A stretch of DNA of 64,000 nucleotides from Datisca glomerata (lineage: Eukaryota > Streptophyta > Magnoliopsida > Cucurbitales > Datiscaceae): the NCBI GenBank assembly GCA_003255025.1, contig QANY01005064.1:248001-312000 (forward strand). Direction: 5' to 3'. The notes under the pieces were generated by a model. That model ran no database searches, was not told where the DNA came from, and worked only from the letters and a program-made list of their open reading frames with translations. The translations under genes and the position numbers were made by a program. Each line of letters opens with the position of its first letter. The stretch's first letter is position 1. Shown piece after piece: positions 1-11,830 of the stretch.

Positions 1-1258
1 GTCACAAATAATTTTACTATATGTGTAAGTCTTTAATCTTGCACCTCAATGCAGTTTTCGTACTCACTTCAGGATTAAATTAATTATGAAAATACCCTTA
101 AGATATAAATAATTAGATTTAGAGCTAGATAAACGACTTTACTTCAAGCTAATTTATTACTGGTCTATTCAACATGTTTCATAATATATCTAGGTCAATT
201 GTTAGAGTCTCCACTCCCATGCCCCAAGACTGGCATCCTTTGGTTCAACCTAACAGTGGTAATCGGACTCGATTGCTCAGTCGATCCTAAAACTGCGAAT
301 AACATTCTGAAGTATTTCAGAAGAGTTGGTTTGGTAGAACCCCCTGTCTTTACTCTTCTTACATTAACAATAGTTCCAAGACTTGAGTAAATTATAAACA
401 TACTTTAATTAATAGAAAAACTCTCATTTATCCATTAAATTCAATAATAAAAAATGTCTGAGAAATAACTAAATACTCATACATAGTTATTACACCCTAC
501 TTTATGGACATAATTCCAACAAAAAAATGCATCTCACTCAAAATGTGCTAGCAGCATGCACATTTGATTTAAGATTTACTTACGTATTACCTGGTTAGGA
601 AGGATCTACATCAAACTCTTGAATATTAGAATACTCTTTACAAGTGAATATAGGTTAAAAGTTCCTGAAGATAGTAATTAGTTATTATTCTGTTAAACAC
701 GTTTATCGATGTATAACTATTAATAAAGTGCAATTAATTCATCTCTGTATAATGTGAAAGCCACTGAGTTCCTACTATCTAATCCGATAAGTGCTGATAC
801 ATTTTTTGGGTTCAAAATGGTTATTTTGAAAGATGTCAAATCATGACGAAAATTGACTTACTTTGAACACACATTTCCTTACCATTATTTTTACAAGGAG
901 ACTCGTGAAGGCAAACGAGGGTAAATTTGTAAATACGCCATCCATTTTGTGAGTCCCTGAAGCAAAAAACTCAATTCCAATCCTCAAGATCGAAATTAAA
1001 TTATGTGTAGTCAATGAAAGCCGATTCGATTAAAGGGGCCACTCACTCTCTAAGGGCATAGTTAATGACAAATTGATGTCTGATTTTGCAAAATCCATTT
1101 CCAATGCGTGAAGTATACATGCCATATATTTGTAGCTAAGATGTATTGACACAATCATTGATCCCACATATCGAGACCTTAAGCTCGCCGTCTTGTAACT
1201 TTGACAAAAAATATTCTTGCTTTATTAAAGCCGTCTTGTAACTTGTAACTTTTACAAG
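1..1258. other. intergenic, no gene recognised
   Basis: AT-rich sequence with no recognisable gene. An open stretch at 199-390 (+) could encode 63 aa and its complement 68 aa, but neither resembles a family I know and neither has splice-site support. Near 1190-1250 a short motif (gtcttgtaact) is repeated in tandem just before the inverted NRPB5-leader copy. Confidence 0.5.
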
Positions 1259-1340
1259 CTATATCGAGTTTCTTTGAGATCGAAAACAATCGTCAAACAA
1301 CACAAGCACAGAGAAAAAACACCATACTCCTTAATGCAAG
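1259..1340 (-). repeat. inverted copy of the NRPB5 5' leader
   Basis: The reverse complement of these 82 bases aligns without gaps to 2577-2658, the leader of the NRPB5 gene, with five mismatches (about 94% identity by eye). The match extends a few bases past the likely leader splice donor at 2652, so it was copied from genomic DNA and not from spliced RNA. Its inner end abuts the GC-rich repeat at 1341. The two copies form an inverted pair about 1.24 kb apart. Confidence 0.85.
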
Positions 1341-1850
1341 CGGGATCGGGGGTCGAGGCTCAGGGTTAGGGTCGGGGCTTGGGGTCAGGGTCAGGATCGG
1401 GTCAGTGCTTAAGGTCAAGGTCGGGGTCTGGTTCGAGGTCGGGGTCTGCGTCTGGGGTTGGGGAGTCATGTCCCCGGCCCGAGGTCAGGGTTGGGGTTTG
1501 GCTCAGGGAGTGATGTCCCTGACTTGAACCCCTGACCTCGTGCCCCCGACCTGGCTCCATGACTCGTGTCTCAGCCGAGCCCGGACCGACTCGACTCCCC
1601 GGCTTGCGACCCTGCCTGACCTGACCCAAACTATTGACCTCGTATCCCTGATCCCGACCTGAACCTGAATCGACCACGACATCGGCTCCCCGACCCGTTC
1701 CCTCGACCCCGGCTTCCCGACCCATGTATCCAGCTCGACTCCCCGGTCTTTGTTCCCGACCCGTCTCGAATCCGTGTCCCCGATAGAACTCCACGGCCCG
1801 TCCCGACCCGACCCATTACCTTGACCCAAACTCCTGACTTCGAGAAAAGT
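1341..1850. repeat. GC-rich degenerate GGGTC minisatellite with opposed arms
   Basis: A GC-rich island in AT-rich surroundings, made of imperfect units around ggtcgggg. The plus strand is G-rich from 1341 to about 1505 and C-rich from about 1510 to 1850, so the halves are roughly self-complementary around 1510 (ctcagggag / gtccctgac). Three overlapping minus-strand open frames here arise only because the repeat lacks stop codons. G-quadruplex or hairpin formation is possible. Confidence 0.75.
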
Positions 1851-1860
1851 ATCGCCGAAA

Positions 1861-2330
1861 GAATCAATGATTACATCGGCGCCACCATCTCTAGTACAAA
1901 GTAGCACAGTTTCTCTCTCATTTCATAGATTTGTCTTGAAGAAAAGAGATATGTTTGTGTAGTTTTTAAAAAAGATGGGGGTAATTTTAGACATGTGAAA
2001 AAATTAAAAGAGTTTTAAGTTGAAAAGTTAGATTAGCTTGACTTAAAGCTTATTAGGTTTTTGGCCTAAATAAGCTGCTAGTTTATGTCAATAAGCTGTG
2101 TCAAATATGATCTTAAAAATAATTTACTTATTTATTTAAGTTATAAGTCATAAACTGCAGCTTATAAACTAAGCATACATGATCAAAGTTTTTTGGTTGG
2201 TAAGAAAATCATATAGTTATCTTATAAAAAAAATAGATGGTTTTATTTAGTTTAAAGGTTTGGTTCGGCTAACAAGTGAGAATTGCGAACCGAAATGAAC
2301 TGAACCAGAAATGCTATGGTTGTAGACTTG
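1861..2330. other. NRPB5 upstream region
   Basis: AT-rich DNA between the GC-rich repeat and the NRPB5 leader. It probably contains NRPB5 promoter sequence, but I cannot place a convincing TATA box. At 2258-2300 a short inverted motif (ggttcgg / cgaaccgaa) surrounds a small loop and may be a transposon footprint. Confidence 0.35.
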
Positions 2331-2530
2331 TGGTACATATCACTCTCATTCCTTCCTTCCCCTCCAGCCGCCTCCACTTTCGCTCGTTCTCTCTCTCTCT
2401 CTCTGCCCCCTCTCTCCGCCTCTTCTCTATCGAACACTCCCNCCCCCCCCCCCCCCCTCTCTCCTCCTCTTCTCTATCGAACACTCTCTTGCCCACTCTC
2501 ACAAACTCCACCTCACCCTCTAACTTTCTA

Positions 2531-2561
<31 letters not shown>

Positions 2562-2651
2562 AAACTTATATTTCAGCTTGCATTAAGGAGTGTGGTGTTT
2601 CTTCTCTGTGCTTGTGTTGTTTGACGATTGTTGTCGATCTCAGAGAAACTC
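2331..2651 (+). promoter_or_regulatory. NRPB5 CT-rich core promoter / 5' untranslated leader
   Basis: A pyrimidine-rich block (CT repeats at 2393-2402 and 2530-2558, a C run at 2439-2456 with an undetermined base at 2442) precedes a leader ending near 2651. CT-rich stretches around start sites are common in plant housekeeping promoters. A donor-like g|gtatag begins at 2652 and a good polypyrimidine acceptor (tctctgaccag) ends at 3125, so a leader intron of about 470 bases is likely. A short duplication (cttctctatcgaacactc) flanks the C run. The start site itself is inferred. Confidence 0.5.
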
Positions 2652-3169
2652 GGTATAGTTTGTCCTCTCTTTGAAAGTACTCGGTATTAATAACCTATTT
2701 TCATGTCTTAAATTGGTGTAGAATCTAGGGTCTGTTGAGTTATTGTGGATTGATTTTGTTTTTGGATTAGGTTTCAGATTAATTTGGTAAGATGAAACCT
2801 AGGTTTTGTTTTCTCACGTTCAGGATACATATAGATTACTTTAAGAGCACTTGGGAAGCCGACTGATGTGTAGGGGTAAACTGTTTTTGTTACGTTCATG
2901 TACTGTGAGGTCATCGGTTTTCTATTTATCACCAAAGATCAATTTGAAATTTCTTTTAGTGTCTCTGCTGGTAAGTCTGCTTATAAATGGTTTCAGTAGT
3001 GTCAAAGTGGTGCAGAAAGTACCGAATAGTACCAATTCCATTGCAACAGTTATGGTCTCCGCAATATTGGTGTTACCGCAGACATGATTTTTATTTAATC
3101 TTTTATCCTGATCTTCTCTGACCAGACCCATTTAACGATCCTAGTTTTGAAATTCTGAAGGGGACTAAA

Positions 3170-5299
3170 ATGGTTATGACGGATGAAGAAATCACAAGGC
3201 TGTTCAGAATCCGAAAAACTGTGATGCAGATGCTGAAGGACAGGAATTACCTAGTTTCAGACTCAGAGATTGACATGACAAGAGATCAGTTCAAGCGCAA
3301 GTATTCTGAAAACATGAAAAGAGAAGACCTTGTTATTAATAAAACTAAGAGAAACGACAGCTCTGATCAGGTGTAGTTGCTTGCTTTCCTTTAGAATTAT
3401 TGAATCTTCTTTTGATGATTGATCATAGCAACAGTACAATGTACTGTTTCAGGGTATTCGGTTTATTTATTTATTTTTTATAGATATGCAAGATGCTTCT
3501 ATTCATCTTTTCTTGTTTCAGTGTTAATCTTGAGCTTAGTTTGCAACTCTTACATGATAGGAATAAGTATAACTAAGAATTTGGTGTGGATTCTGCATTT
3601 TGTGGAAATTTTTCTGTAAATGTCTCTTTCATTAGCATAATCCTAGTATGTTGTCTGATTAGTAAAGTATTATCAGCAAAAAATCCCGACAAAGAAAGTA
3701 GTAATTACAACTAAAAGCACCAACTATGGGAAATTTATACACGAGACTTAGAAGGGAAATAAAAATCAAGGATGTCTTTAAAAGAGTATATAAATGAAAC
3801 AAAAATGCATTCGTCATAGGCTCTACTCATTCCTTTCGCGCCAAATACTTCAAAATAAGTAAGGAGGAGCCAAATTCCACAGCTTCTTGTCCATAACTAT
3901 AAGCATGCTACTGGGAGGAAGAATGGGGTGTAGAATCCTTTGTTCTGGACACCTTTTTCGAATGCCAATATCAGTGGAAGCGAGGAGGAAGTAGTTCCTT
4001 TGCGTTGACTCTATTCAAACTCTGGTTCTTTTCACTTTGAATTCTATGTATTAGGCCTTGATTTCTCTCATCAACCCCTGTTCCCCTTGGAAAAATAATG
4101 GAAAACGGGCACTGCTCAAGATAGATGTTTCTGGCATGGATGTCAGCTTGGAATAGCTACTTGACCCACACTGCATCCTCCTTTGGAGACTTCATTTAAT
4201 ATTTATTCACCGCTAGAAAAAGAACTTTTTCAAAGGTTTTTAGTCTTATCAGTAACACTTTCAGTAATGAACCTATATCCAAGATGCATCTTATTGTAGG
4301 TGTATAATATGAAAGCAAGAACAGATTATTAAAATTCTACTAGGGGGCTGCGCGTCCGCCCTGTACCCAAAAGTAAAGGGTGCACATCTTTGGAACATGC
4401 ATGATAAATTCCTCTCATTTTTTGCATGTTTCCTTATTTGTGATTTCTCGTGTACCAGATTTATGTTTTCTTTCCTGAGGAGCAGAAGGTTGGGGTTAAG
4501 ACAATGAAGACTTATACCAACCGCATGAAGTCAGACAATGTTTTCAGAGCAATCTTGGTTGTTCAGCAGAATTTGACCCCTTTTGCTAAGACCTGTGTGA
4601 CTGAGATATCGTCAAAATTCCATTTGGAGGTCTTCCAGGTAAAGTGGATTGGTTCTTATGATGATTTTGTTTGTTGAGCAGCTACTTGTCATGCAATTAA
4701 TTATAGGTTTGCCTTGCTATTATCAGGCACTAGAAACAACAGGAATTATATGATCTTGGTAGCCTGAATCTTTTAGAATGGTGGTTGCACTTAGTGGCTT
4801 AAAACACCTGCTGATTGGAATGTCTGCTTAAAGGACTCACTGAAATTTTTGTTGTAGCATCTCAATGGTTGACTAACTTTTTTCTATTAACTGAGCATTT
4901 TTCTTTCTCTGTGACTGGTCACCATAATTTGTTTTCTTTTCGTTTTTAAATTACAGACTATCCCAGTATCTTTTTATGTCTTCAGATATTTGTCCTACTA
5001 ACCTTCTATACTCGCCTGCCAATGCTTGAACCAATGGTGAACATGACTGTTTTAGACTTTGTACAGGAGCCCGGCAACCTTCTCGTGGGTTGGGTTCACA
5101 CTTCCTAATGTTTATTTCCGTGTCATGCTGTGACCACAATGGCAGATCTAGTTACTTTTGCAACCATTTTTCAAATCATCTTGATATAAATTCTATTTTT
5201 TTCAGTTTCCGTCTCTGGATTCTGTATCTTGTTAAGTCTTATGTATCATGCTGTACAAGTATGATATAAGTTATTTCAGATGAAATTTCCTGAACATAA

Positions 5300-5340
<41 letters not shown>

Positions 5341-6666
5341 AAACAGAACATAAAGAAATATTGATTTCTAATCTAATAATTCAATTGTTGCAGGAGGCAG
5401 AATTGTTGGTCAACATTAAAGAACATGTTCTTGTTCCAGAGCATCAGCTACTTACTACTGAGGAGAAGAAGACACTGCTGGAGAGGTATACTGTGAAGGA
5501 AACCCAGGTCAGTATCGAAAATATCAACGTAAAACTTCAGGATCTAACGTAGTGTTGTAACTGTGAATAAGTGTTACTCCAATGATTCAGTTAGACTACA
5601 TATTATGTGCTGTTAGAGTGGAACGGGATGATTTCTTTGCCAAATTGGGGGATCTATTATAGTTGATGATGTATAAGAATTTTTAAGGTATTCTAAAGTA
5701 ACACGAACATCATGATTTTGCTGTAATTCCTGTAAATTATGTTTATGATGGTATATTTAGTGACATTTTTGCGAACTTCCATTGACATTTTTGACGCATC
5801 ATTTATAAGTGTGGTTATTATGTGACCTTCAGTAGAATATCTATATCATCTGATTGTCAATGCCACTTGAAGTATTTCATGTCCACTATTTGCACTAAAA
5901 ATAATTTTCTTTCTGGATTAGATTTTTACATTCATGTTAATTTACTCAGCAATCCGCGTATTAGTTCTATATGCTTCAACATGCTACATATTATGTGCTG
6001 TTAGAGTGGAACATGTTGTTTTCTTTGCCAACTATATTTATATTAATTGGGGGATTATTTATAGGTGATGATGTATAAGAATTTTTAAGGTATTCTAAAG
6101 TAACACTAACATCATGATTTTGCTGTAGTTCCTGTCAATTATGTTTATGATTATATATTTAGTGATGTCTTTGCGAACTTCCATTGACATTTTTGATGCA
6201 TCACTTGTAAGTGTGGTTATTATGTGACCACCTTCAGTAGAAAATCTATGTCAGCTGATTCTTAATGCCACTTGAATATTTTCATGTCCACTATTTGCAC
6301 TAAAAATAGTTTTCTTTCTGGATGAGATTTTTACATCCATGTTAATTTACTCAACAATCAGCATATTAGTGCTATTTGCTTCAACATGCTACATCTCCTT
6401 TATTTATCTTAGGATGGAAACGTCTATGTTGTCAGGTACATGTGATTCTGAGTTTCTTTTGCCAAAATCATAATGTTAATTTCGAATATCCCATTTGCAT
6501 GTAATATTATCTTCTCCATTTTCTGTTGTTGGATTATCAGCTTCCACGCATTCAGGTGACGGATCCAATTGCAAGATATTACGGGCTAAAACGAGGACAA
6601 GTTGTGAAGATTATCCGACCAAGTGAGACTGCTGGGCGATACGTGACGTATAGATACGTTGTTTAA
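3170..6666 (+). CDS. NRPB5: DNA-directed RNA polymerase subunit 5 (RPB5 family), four exons
   Basis: Coding exons are 3170-3370, 4459-4638, 5394-5507 and 6541-6666. All introns are GT-AG and phase 0, giving 206 aa, the usual plant RPB5 length. Residues 1-130 or so form the N-terminal jaw domain (from [18 protein letters not shown] through KMKS-type [16 protein letters not shown]). The last 75 or so form the conserved C-terminal assembly domain shared with archaeal subunit H ([43 protein letters not shown], and the terminal [10 protein letters not shown]). RPB5 is a shared subunit of nuclear RNA polymerases I, II and III; in plants this canonical form serves Pol II and paralogues are specialised for Pol V. 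The start at 3170 matches the short N-terminus of the family; the second Met, at codon 3, is an alternative. Every family landmark is intact, so this is a functional gene. Confidence 0.96.
5301..5338. repeat. (TA)n microsatellite in NRPB5 intron 2
   Basis: About 18 uninterrupted TA units in the intron between coding exons 2 and 3, roughly 55 bases before the exon 3 acceptor. Likely length-polymorphic. Confidence 0.95.
5596..6388 (+). repeat. tandem duplication inside NRPB5 intron 3
   Basis: Copy 1 (5596-5983) and copy 2 (5984-6388) align along their full length, both starting ctacatattatgtgctg and both followed by another ctaca. They differ by scattered substitutions and small indels, including an extra 16 or so bases near 6030. 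The coding exons are untouched; the duplication only lengthens the intron. ORF-like stretches here are not coding. Confidence 0.9.
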
Positions 6667-7450
6667 AGATCCAAAAAACTTGGTAAATTAACCTGAGCTG
6701 GTTTCGGGTGCTGTTAAGTTGTAAGTTGAGTTTAAATTTGCTTGACCTGTGGTTTAGTTAGCTGGAGTTTTAATTGCAAGATATCTCTACCATTTGCGTG
6801 GTACTTGAAGGCTATATTATTTTGTATAGAACTTATTAAGTGGGATTCTTCAATTTTCTATCTCAAGGAATTCCTATGTGCTATGTGCTTGTAATACTGG
6901 TGTGTTACTTAACGAAATAGTTAAAAAATGTGTTTTCTTAGAACCATACAGTCAATGGAGGATATCTCCTGACTTTTACTTATTTTTCTCCGCTACTCCC
7001 TTCTGTTTACATGTTTTCCTTTCTCTTTGACTTCACTGGTTTATCACCTGATTACAGATTGGTAGATTTCAGATAATGTTTTAGACACACCTCATTTGCT
7101 TTTGTATTGAATTGCTTGTTGATGAGACGGGTTCTTTTTGGGTCAAAGTTATTCATGGGGATTGATGGTTCTATGATTTGAATTAATGATGTCAAAGTAT
7201 GAGCGTGGAAGTTTAACTATTTATCATTTGACTTTTTCTGATCCATATCATTTGGGAATCCAGTTCATCCGAGTATGAGAGGACATTTTTTATAGTACAT
7301 TACATCCTTGCACATTCAGTAGATATTTTTTGGTGTTATAAATTTGTCTAGGTTAGTAATTTATGAGTTTGTAATCTTTAACATGATATTCTTGAAAAAA
7401 AAAGTTCAAAATCACGTTTTTGTTTTCTAATAGGAAACTTTTTTCAATAC
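6667..7450 (+). other. NRPB5 3' untranslated and downstream region
   Basis: Follows the NRPB5 stop codon. The transcript probably ends within the first 200-250 bases, but no canonical AATAAA signal stands out. The rest is AT-rich with no recognisable gene. Confidence 0.4.
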
Positions 7451-7833
7451 TAGGGTGTCACGGGATCGGTTTTTTATAAAAAATGAATCAAATTGAAGTT
7501 TTGATTTGGTAATGTTGTTGAAACGAACTGAAAAATGAGCGGAAAATTGAACTTAAAGTTTTGGTTCGGTTTAGCTCTCTGATACGGCCATGGAGGTGAA
7601 AAAAATTATTTTTAAAAATTTTAAAAGAAAATTACTAAAAGAATAAAGGTGAGTTCGGTTTGATATGAAGCTGCATAATAAAAAAAAGGTAAAAAATAAA
7701 GGTTTTAATTTGGTTCGGTTTGAAAATTGTTAAATTTTCATAATTAAATAACCGATCAAATTGGTTATTTTTAATTTGGTTCGGTTCAATTCAATAAAAA
7801 AATTTCATCCCCGATTGAATACTGTGACTCTAG
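7451..7833. mobile_element. candidate degenerate hAT-type MITE
   Basis: The left edge reads tagggtgtcacgg and the right edge, reverse-complemented, reads tagagtcacag, similar to the TAGGGGTGTCA ends of plant hAT elements. The interior holds several ttggttcggtt motifs in both orientations, common in hAT-derived MITEs. No transposase is present. A clear 8 bp target duplication is not visible, so the family call is tentative. Confidence 0.4.
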
Positions 7834-8614
7834 TTTTTTGGGTGTTGATACCGCGAGTTTCAATAACTATATTGGAGGTGCAATTAATGTATTTAGTATT
7901 TAAAAACTGGATGGTTTGATCAATATTTTAAGGTTCAATAAATATGTTTGAGTAGTCATTAGGTATGAGATTGAGAATAATTAATTTCTCAAATAAGATT
8001 GTTAAAATACTATTGAACAAAAATTAAGATATTTGAAAAATTAATTTTACTATGTTTGATAACCGTTGAAAATACTATGATATAATGATAAGAATGTTAA
8101 TATTTTTTTTTTTTGTGTTTGATGAGATGTGTAAATGAATTGTTATAAAAATTATCAAATTACAGTTTTACCTTTAAACTAAAATAATGTTAGAAATAGA
8201 ATAATTCCATCTCTTTATAATAATCCATAATGACATGAATTTTTTTTACACCGCCCATATTGGTATTTCAAAAAACACATATATATATAGAGTCCAATTA
8301 CAAATTTTGGTAAACAAATTACCACAAATTTTAGATGCTTGGTAAACAAATTTTAATTCTGACCTTAAAAAGGCCAACATTACATTGTCCAATTATCACA
8401 TTGCCTAACCTGTATATAAAAGTTTAATACAAAATTATATTTTAGTTTGTAAAATACATACTATACTATTTTATTTAAATCTCTCTCACAATTACTTTGT
8501 ATTGACAAGCTCTCACTCTCCCTCGCCCACTAACCAATATCTTCTCTCACACCTCACCGACTCCCCCTCTTTCTTTGTCTTTGAGATTTTGCCTAATCTA
8601 TAAACTTAAAAAAA
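7834..8614. other. AT-rich intergenic sequence
   Basis: No gene, RNA or convincing element seen. Contains poly-T and AT runs and a C/T-rich patch near 8480-8580. Confidence 0.4.
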
Positions 8615-9885
8615 ATCATTTTAAATCAAAAATCCTAATAAATAGACCACTTAAATAGATCAAAGTTAGTAATTGATAAAAAAATAGTAGATAAATGACT
8701 TTTTTATATTTGATTTATTTTAGAATTTTGAGTTGGTCTAAAATGCTCATTATTTACTTATTATTCGAATGGTTTGAATTTTTTTTTAATTTAATTAGTG
8801 TAATATGCTATGAGCATGATTTTAGGGGATTTTTTCTTTTAAGTTATAATTTAATGTATTATATAAATTCTCTCCCTTAGATGAACCATTATCCAATTGA
8901 GATAAATTTGTTACTATTCTTTACTTTATGTTAAGTATACTAACTAATTGTTAACGTGATAATAATATATTATTAATATCTTTTGTCCACATGTTAGTAT
9001 ATTAATCCATTGCAATCATGTGTTAATAATGTATCGATAATTTTTCGTCAACGTGTTAAAATACATACCAATGTGACCATTTGTGTTTATATTGTTAATA
9101 TATATCTTTTGCATTATTTAATTAATAAAATTAAATAGTAATAACATCAATTATTTCATATTCGTAGGAGTAGTTATAGAGGTTATGGATGTTTTATTTT
9201 TAATTTAATTACAAATTTTAACGTTCAACCAAACTTAGATTCTGTCTCCCTTCCATCAAATTTTACCGTTCATAATTGTGTTGAATAAATGTGTACAATA
9301 TTAGAAGTAGTTATGATCTTAAATAAATGTTAATATAATATGATTTGATTTTAATACTCTATTCAATCAATATTAAATCATTCTAAGTAGTTGTTAATAT
9401 CATCATTCGATTGTTAATGTATTTTTTAGCGTTTACATCATATCTTGAATAAACATTAACATCATATTATGTGTTAACACTCTAAATGTTATATTATATA
9501 CTGAATAAATGTTAGTACGATATGGTGCATTATTGTAAGTAAATGTTAATACATATTATCTAATCGTTAATATATTACTTACATTTAATCATGATAGAAA
9601 TATCATTTATAAATTTATAATAAAAAAACGTTCACTTAATATGAAATTCATACTTAATTAAATAAATATTATCATAACCACCCATATTTAAAGAAGTTAC
9701 TCTATTTAAATTTAAAAAAATAACTAAAAAATCTAAGTAGAAACGTGAGAAAAATGTATTGTAGACATATCATAAAAATTTTATAATTAAATTAAATAGA
9801 AAGGTCATTTATTTATTTCAATTTTGTTTAGATCAATTACTAACTTACTACTATGAAAGTGGTCTATCTATGTCATTTTTTTTTT
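8615..9885. mobile_element. inverted-repeat DNA element, non-autonomous
   Basis: The left end (for example tagaccact at 8643 and agttagtaattgat at 8664) is found again inverted at the right end (9824-9866). The terminal inverted repeats continue inward for over 100 bases with moderate divergence. The interior is very AT-rich, full of gttaat-type motifs, and codes for nothing recognisable. Length is about 1.27 kb. Long terminal repeats with no coding capacity fit a non-autonomous DNA transposon, possibly Mutator-like. I could not settle the target duplication. Confidence 0.6.
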
Positions 9886-9975
9886 AATTATGACTTATCT
9901 ACACTTATTACCAATAATTAACTCACTTTCTTTCAAATTCATCAAAACCAATTCCCACTTACCCTTCTTACATAA

Positions 9976-11195
9976 CTGTCATATCAAATGTCATTTTCAT
10001 TTTCTTCAACACTTAAATAGCCATGACTCCTCAAGAAACTTATTTCATCTTCAGAAATTTTGTTCTTCCGATTTCAAGATTGTCGTTCTTCAATCTTCAA
10101 TATTTTTATTTCTTCTATCTTCTCTCGTCCATTGTTTACCCTCTGCAATATTCCAAGATTTTTCATTTTTTTGTTAATGAGTTTTATTAAATATTTTTTA
10201 AAGATTTTTAATGAGTTTTACTAAAATAAAATTGATCACGAATAACTCAACAAACTATATTTTAAAGTTGAAGACTTTAAGACTAGTCTTGGAGTATTCA
10301 AGATGTCTTCAAGATTCATCTTGAAGACTTCATGATATCTTCAAGATGTATCTTAAACACCCATTGAAAACTTCACGATCCATCTTAAAAATATATTGAA
10401 GACATCGTGAGATCTTCAAGACCGATCGAGAAGTCTTCAAGATAGATAAAATTGATTTCAAAATGGATCATGAATTCTTCAAGATGGATCTCGAAAATAT
10501 CTTGAAGTCTTCAAAATATCTTCAAGATCCATCTTGAAGACAGATCGAAGACATCTTGAAATCTTCAAGACAGATCATAAAGTATTCAAGATACATCATG
10601 AAGTCTTAAAGATGGATCATCACGATCCGTCTTGAACACATCTTGAAGTCATCTTAAATACTTCAATATTATCTTCAAGTAAACACATCTTCAAGATGGA
10701 TCATAAAGTCTTTCAGATAGATCTTGAAGACTTCACGATCCTTCCTGAAGACTTCATGATGTCTTGAAGATGGATCTTGAAGTCATCAAGACAGATTGTG
10801 AAGTCTTCAAGATGAATTTTAAAGACTTCAAGTTGTCTTTAAGATCCATCTTGAAGACTTCAAGAGTATCTTGAAGACTTCAAGAGTATCTTGAAGTCTT
10901 CAACTTTAGACACTGCTTGTTGAGTTCTTCATCATCAATTTTATTTTAGTAAACCTCATTAAAAATCTTAAAATAAACTTCTAATAAAACTCATTAACAA
11001 AAAAAACATGAAAAATAGTAGAATTTTGTAAAGGATAAAAAATAGACAAGGAAGAAGAAGATGGAATGAACAAAAAAATTGACGATTGAAAAAAGAAAAT
11101 CTTGAATATAGAAGAAAAAATATTTTAAAGACGAAATAAGCTTATCAAGGAAGCCATGGCTATTTAGGTGCTGAAAAGATGAATGATATGATGGT
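9976..11195. mobile_element. foldback element with palindromic satellite core
   Basis: The left arm (about 9976-10290) and right arm (about 10895-11195) are inverted copies. Both carry aatagccatg, ttaatgagttttatta and actaaaataaaattgat in mirrored order. The core (about 10290-10895) is an array of roughly 30-base, itself palindromic units built from cttcaagat and atcttgaag. A transcript would fold into a very long hairpin. No coding sequence is seen. It lies directly beside the preceding inverted-repeat element. Confidence 0.75.
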
Positions 11196-11639
11196 TAGGT
11201 ATATTTATATACCATAATATATTTTAATATACCATCATACCATAGTATATTTTTAATATATTTTTATATACCATATGTTATAATCATACATCATGAAAAA
11301 AAATTACAAATACCAACATCTTCCCACGTTCAAAATTGTCACCTCCTTCTCTTCTTCACCCCTCTCTGCTGAATTCCTAGAATCTAGAAATTAAACCACA
11401 AAATCTAAAAATCATATGACAAATTGATGAGAAATCCATAAAATCCAAAAATCCAAAAATAAAAAAACACAGCCCTCTGTTTGGTTGAAGTAGCCATGAC
11501 TTTGGTCGTAGTCAATTTAAACACATAAACCCAATCCACTTGGAGCCATGTTGATCAAAATGAAAAAGTTTCATGACTTGACCAGTCGCTCATCCTCGTA
11601 TTAGAAGAAAATAGACAACGATACCCAAAAACAGACCAC
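11196..11639. other. AT-rich intergenic sequence with tatacc repeats
   Basis: From 11200 to 11290 tatataccat-like motifs recur. The rest shows no gene or recognised element. Confidence 0.4.
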
Positions 11640-11830
11640 GAAGGAGAGAGCGCGGAAGTGAGAGAAAATGAAGGGAGAAGATTAATGGAGAAGAAGAAAG
11701 AAGTATAGAAGACGTGGGGAGAAAAAGAAGATGAAGGGAGAGAAGAAAGATGCAGAGATGAAAGAGAGAAGAAAGATGCAGAGACGAAGGGAGAAGACGA
11801 AGGGAGAAAAAAAGAAAGAAAATTCAACCA
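11640..11830. repeat. purine-rich (GA) low-complexity tract
   Basis: A nearly all-purine plus strand with repeats of gaagggagaa and gatgcagaga. The 115 aa minus-strand open frame across it (11902-11555) has a Ser/Phe/Leu-rich composition produced by this bias and is not a credible gene. Confidence 0.75.

Noticed and set aside
1402..1907. Three overlapping minus-strand open frames of 78-134 codons
   Set aside because: They arise from the GC-rich GGGTC repeat, which lacks stop codons in several frames; the translations are repetitive Gly/Arg/Ser sequences without domains.
4335..4390. Possible Helitron 3' end on the minus strand in NRPB5 intron 1 (gcagccccctagt)
   Set aside because: The CTAG end and a short GC stem recall a Helitron terminus, but the stem is weak and no matching 5' end was found.
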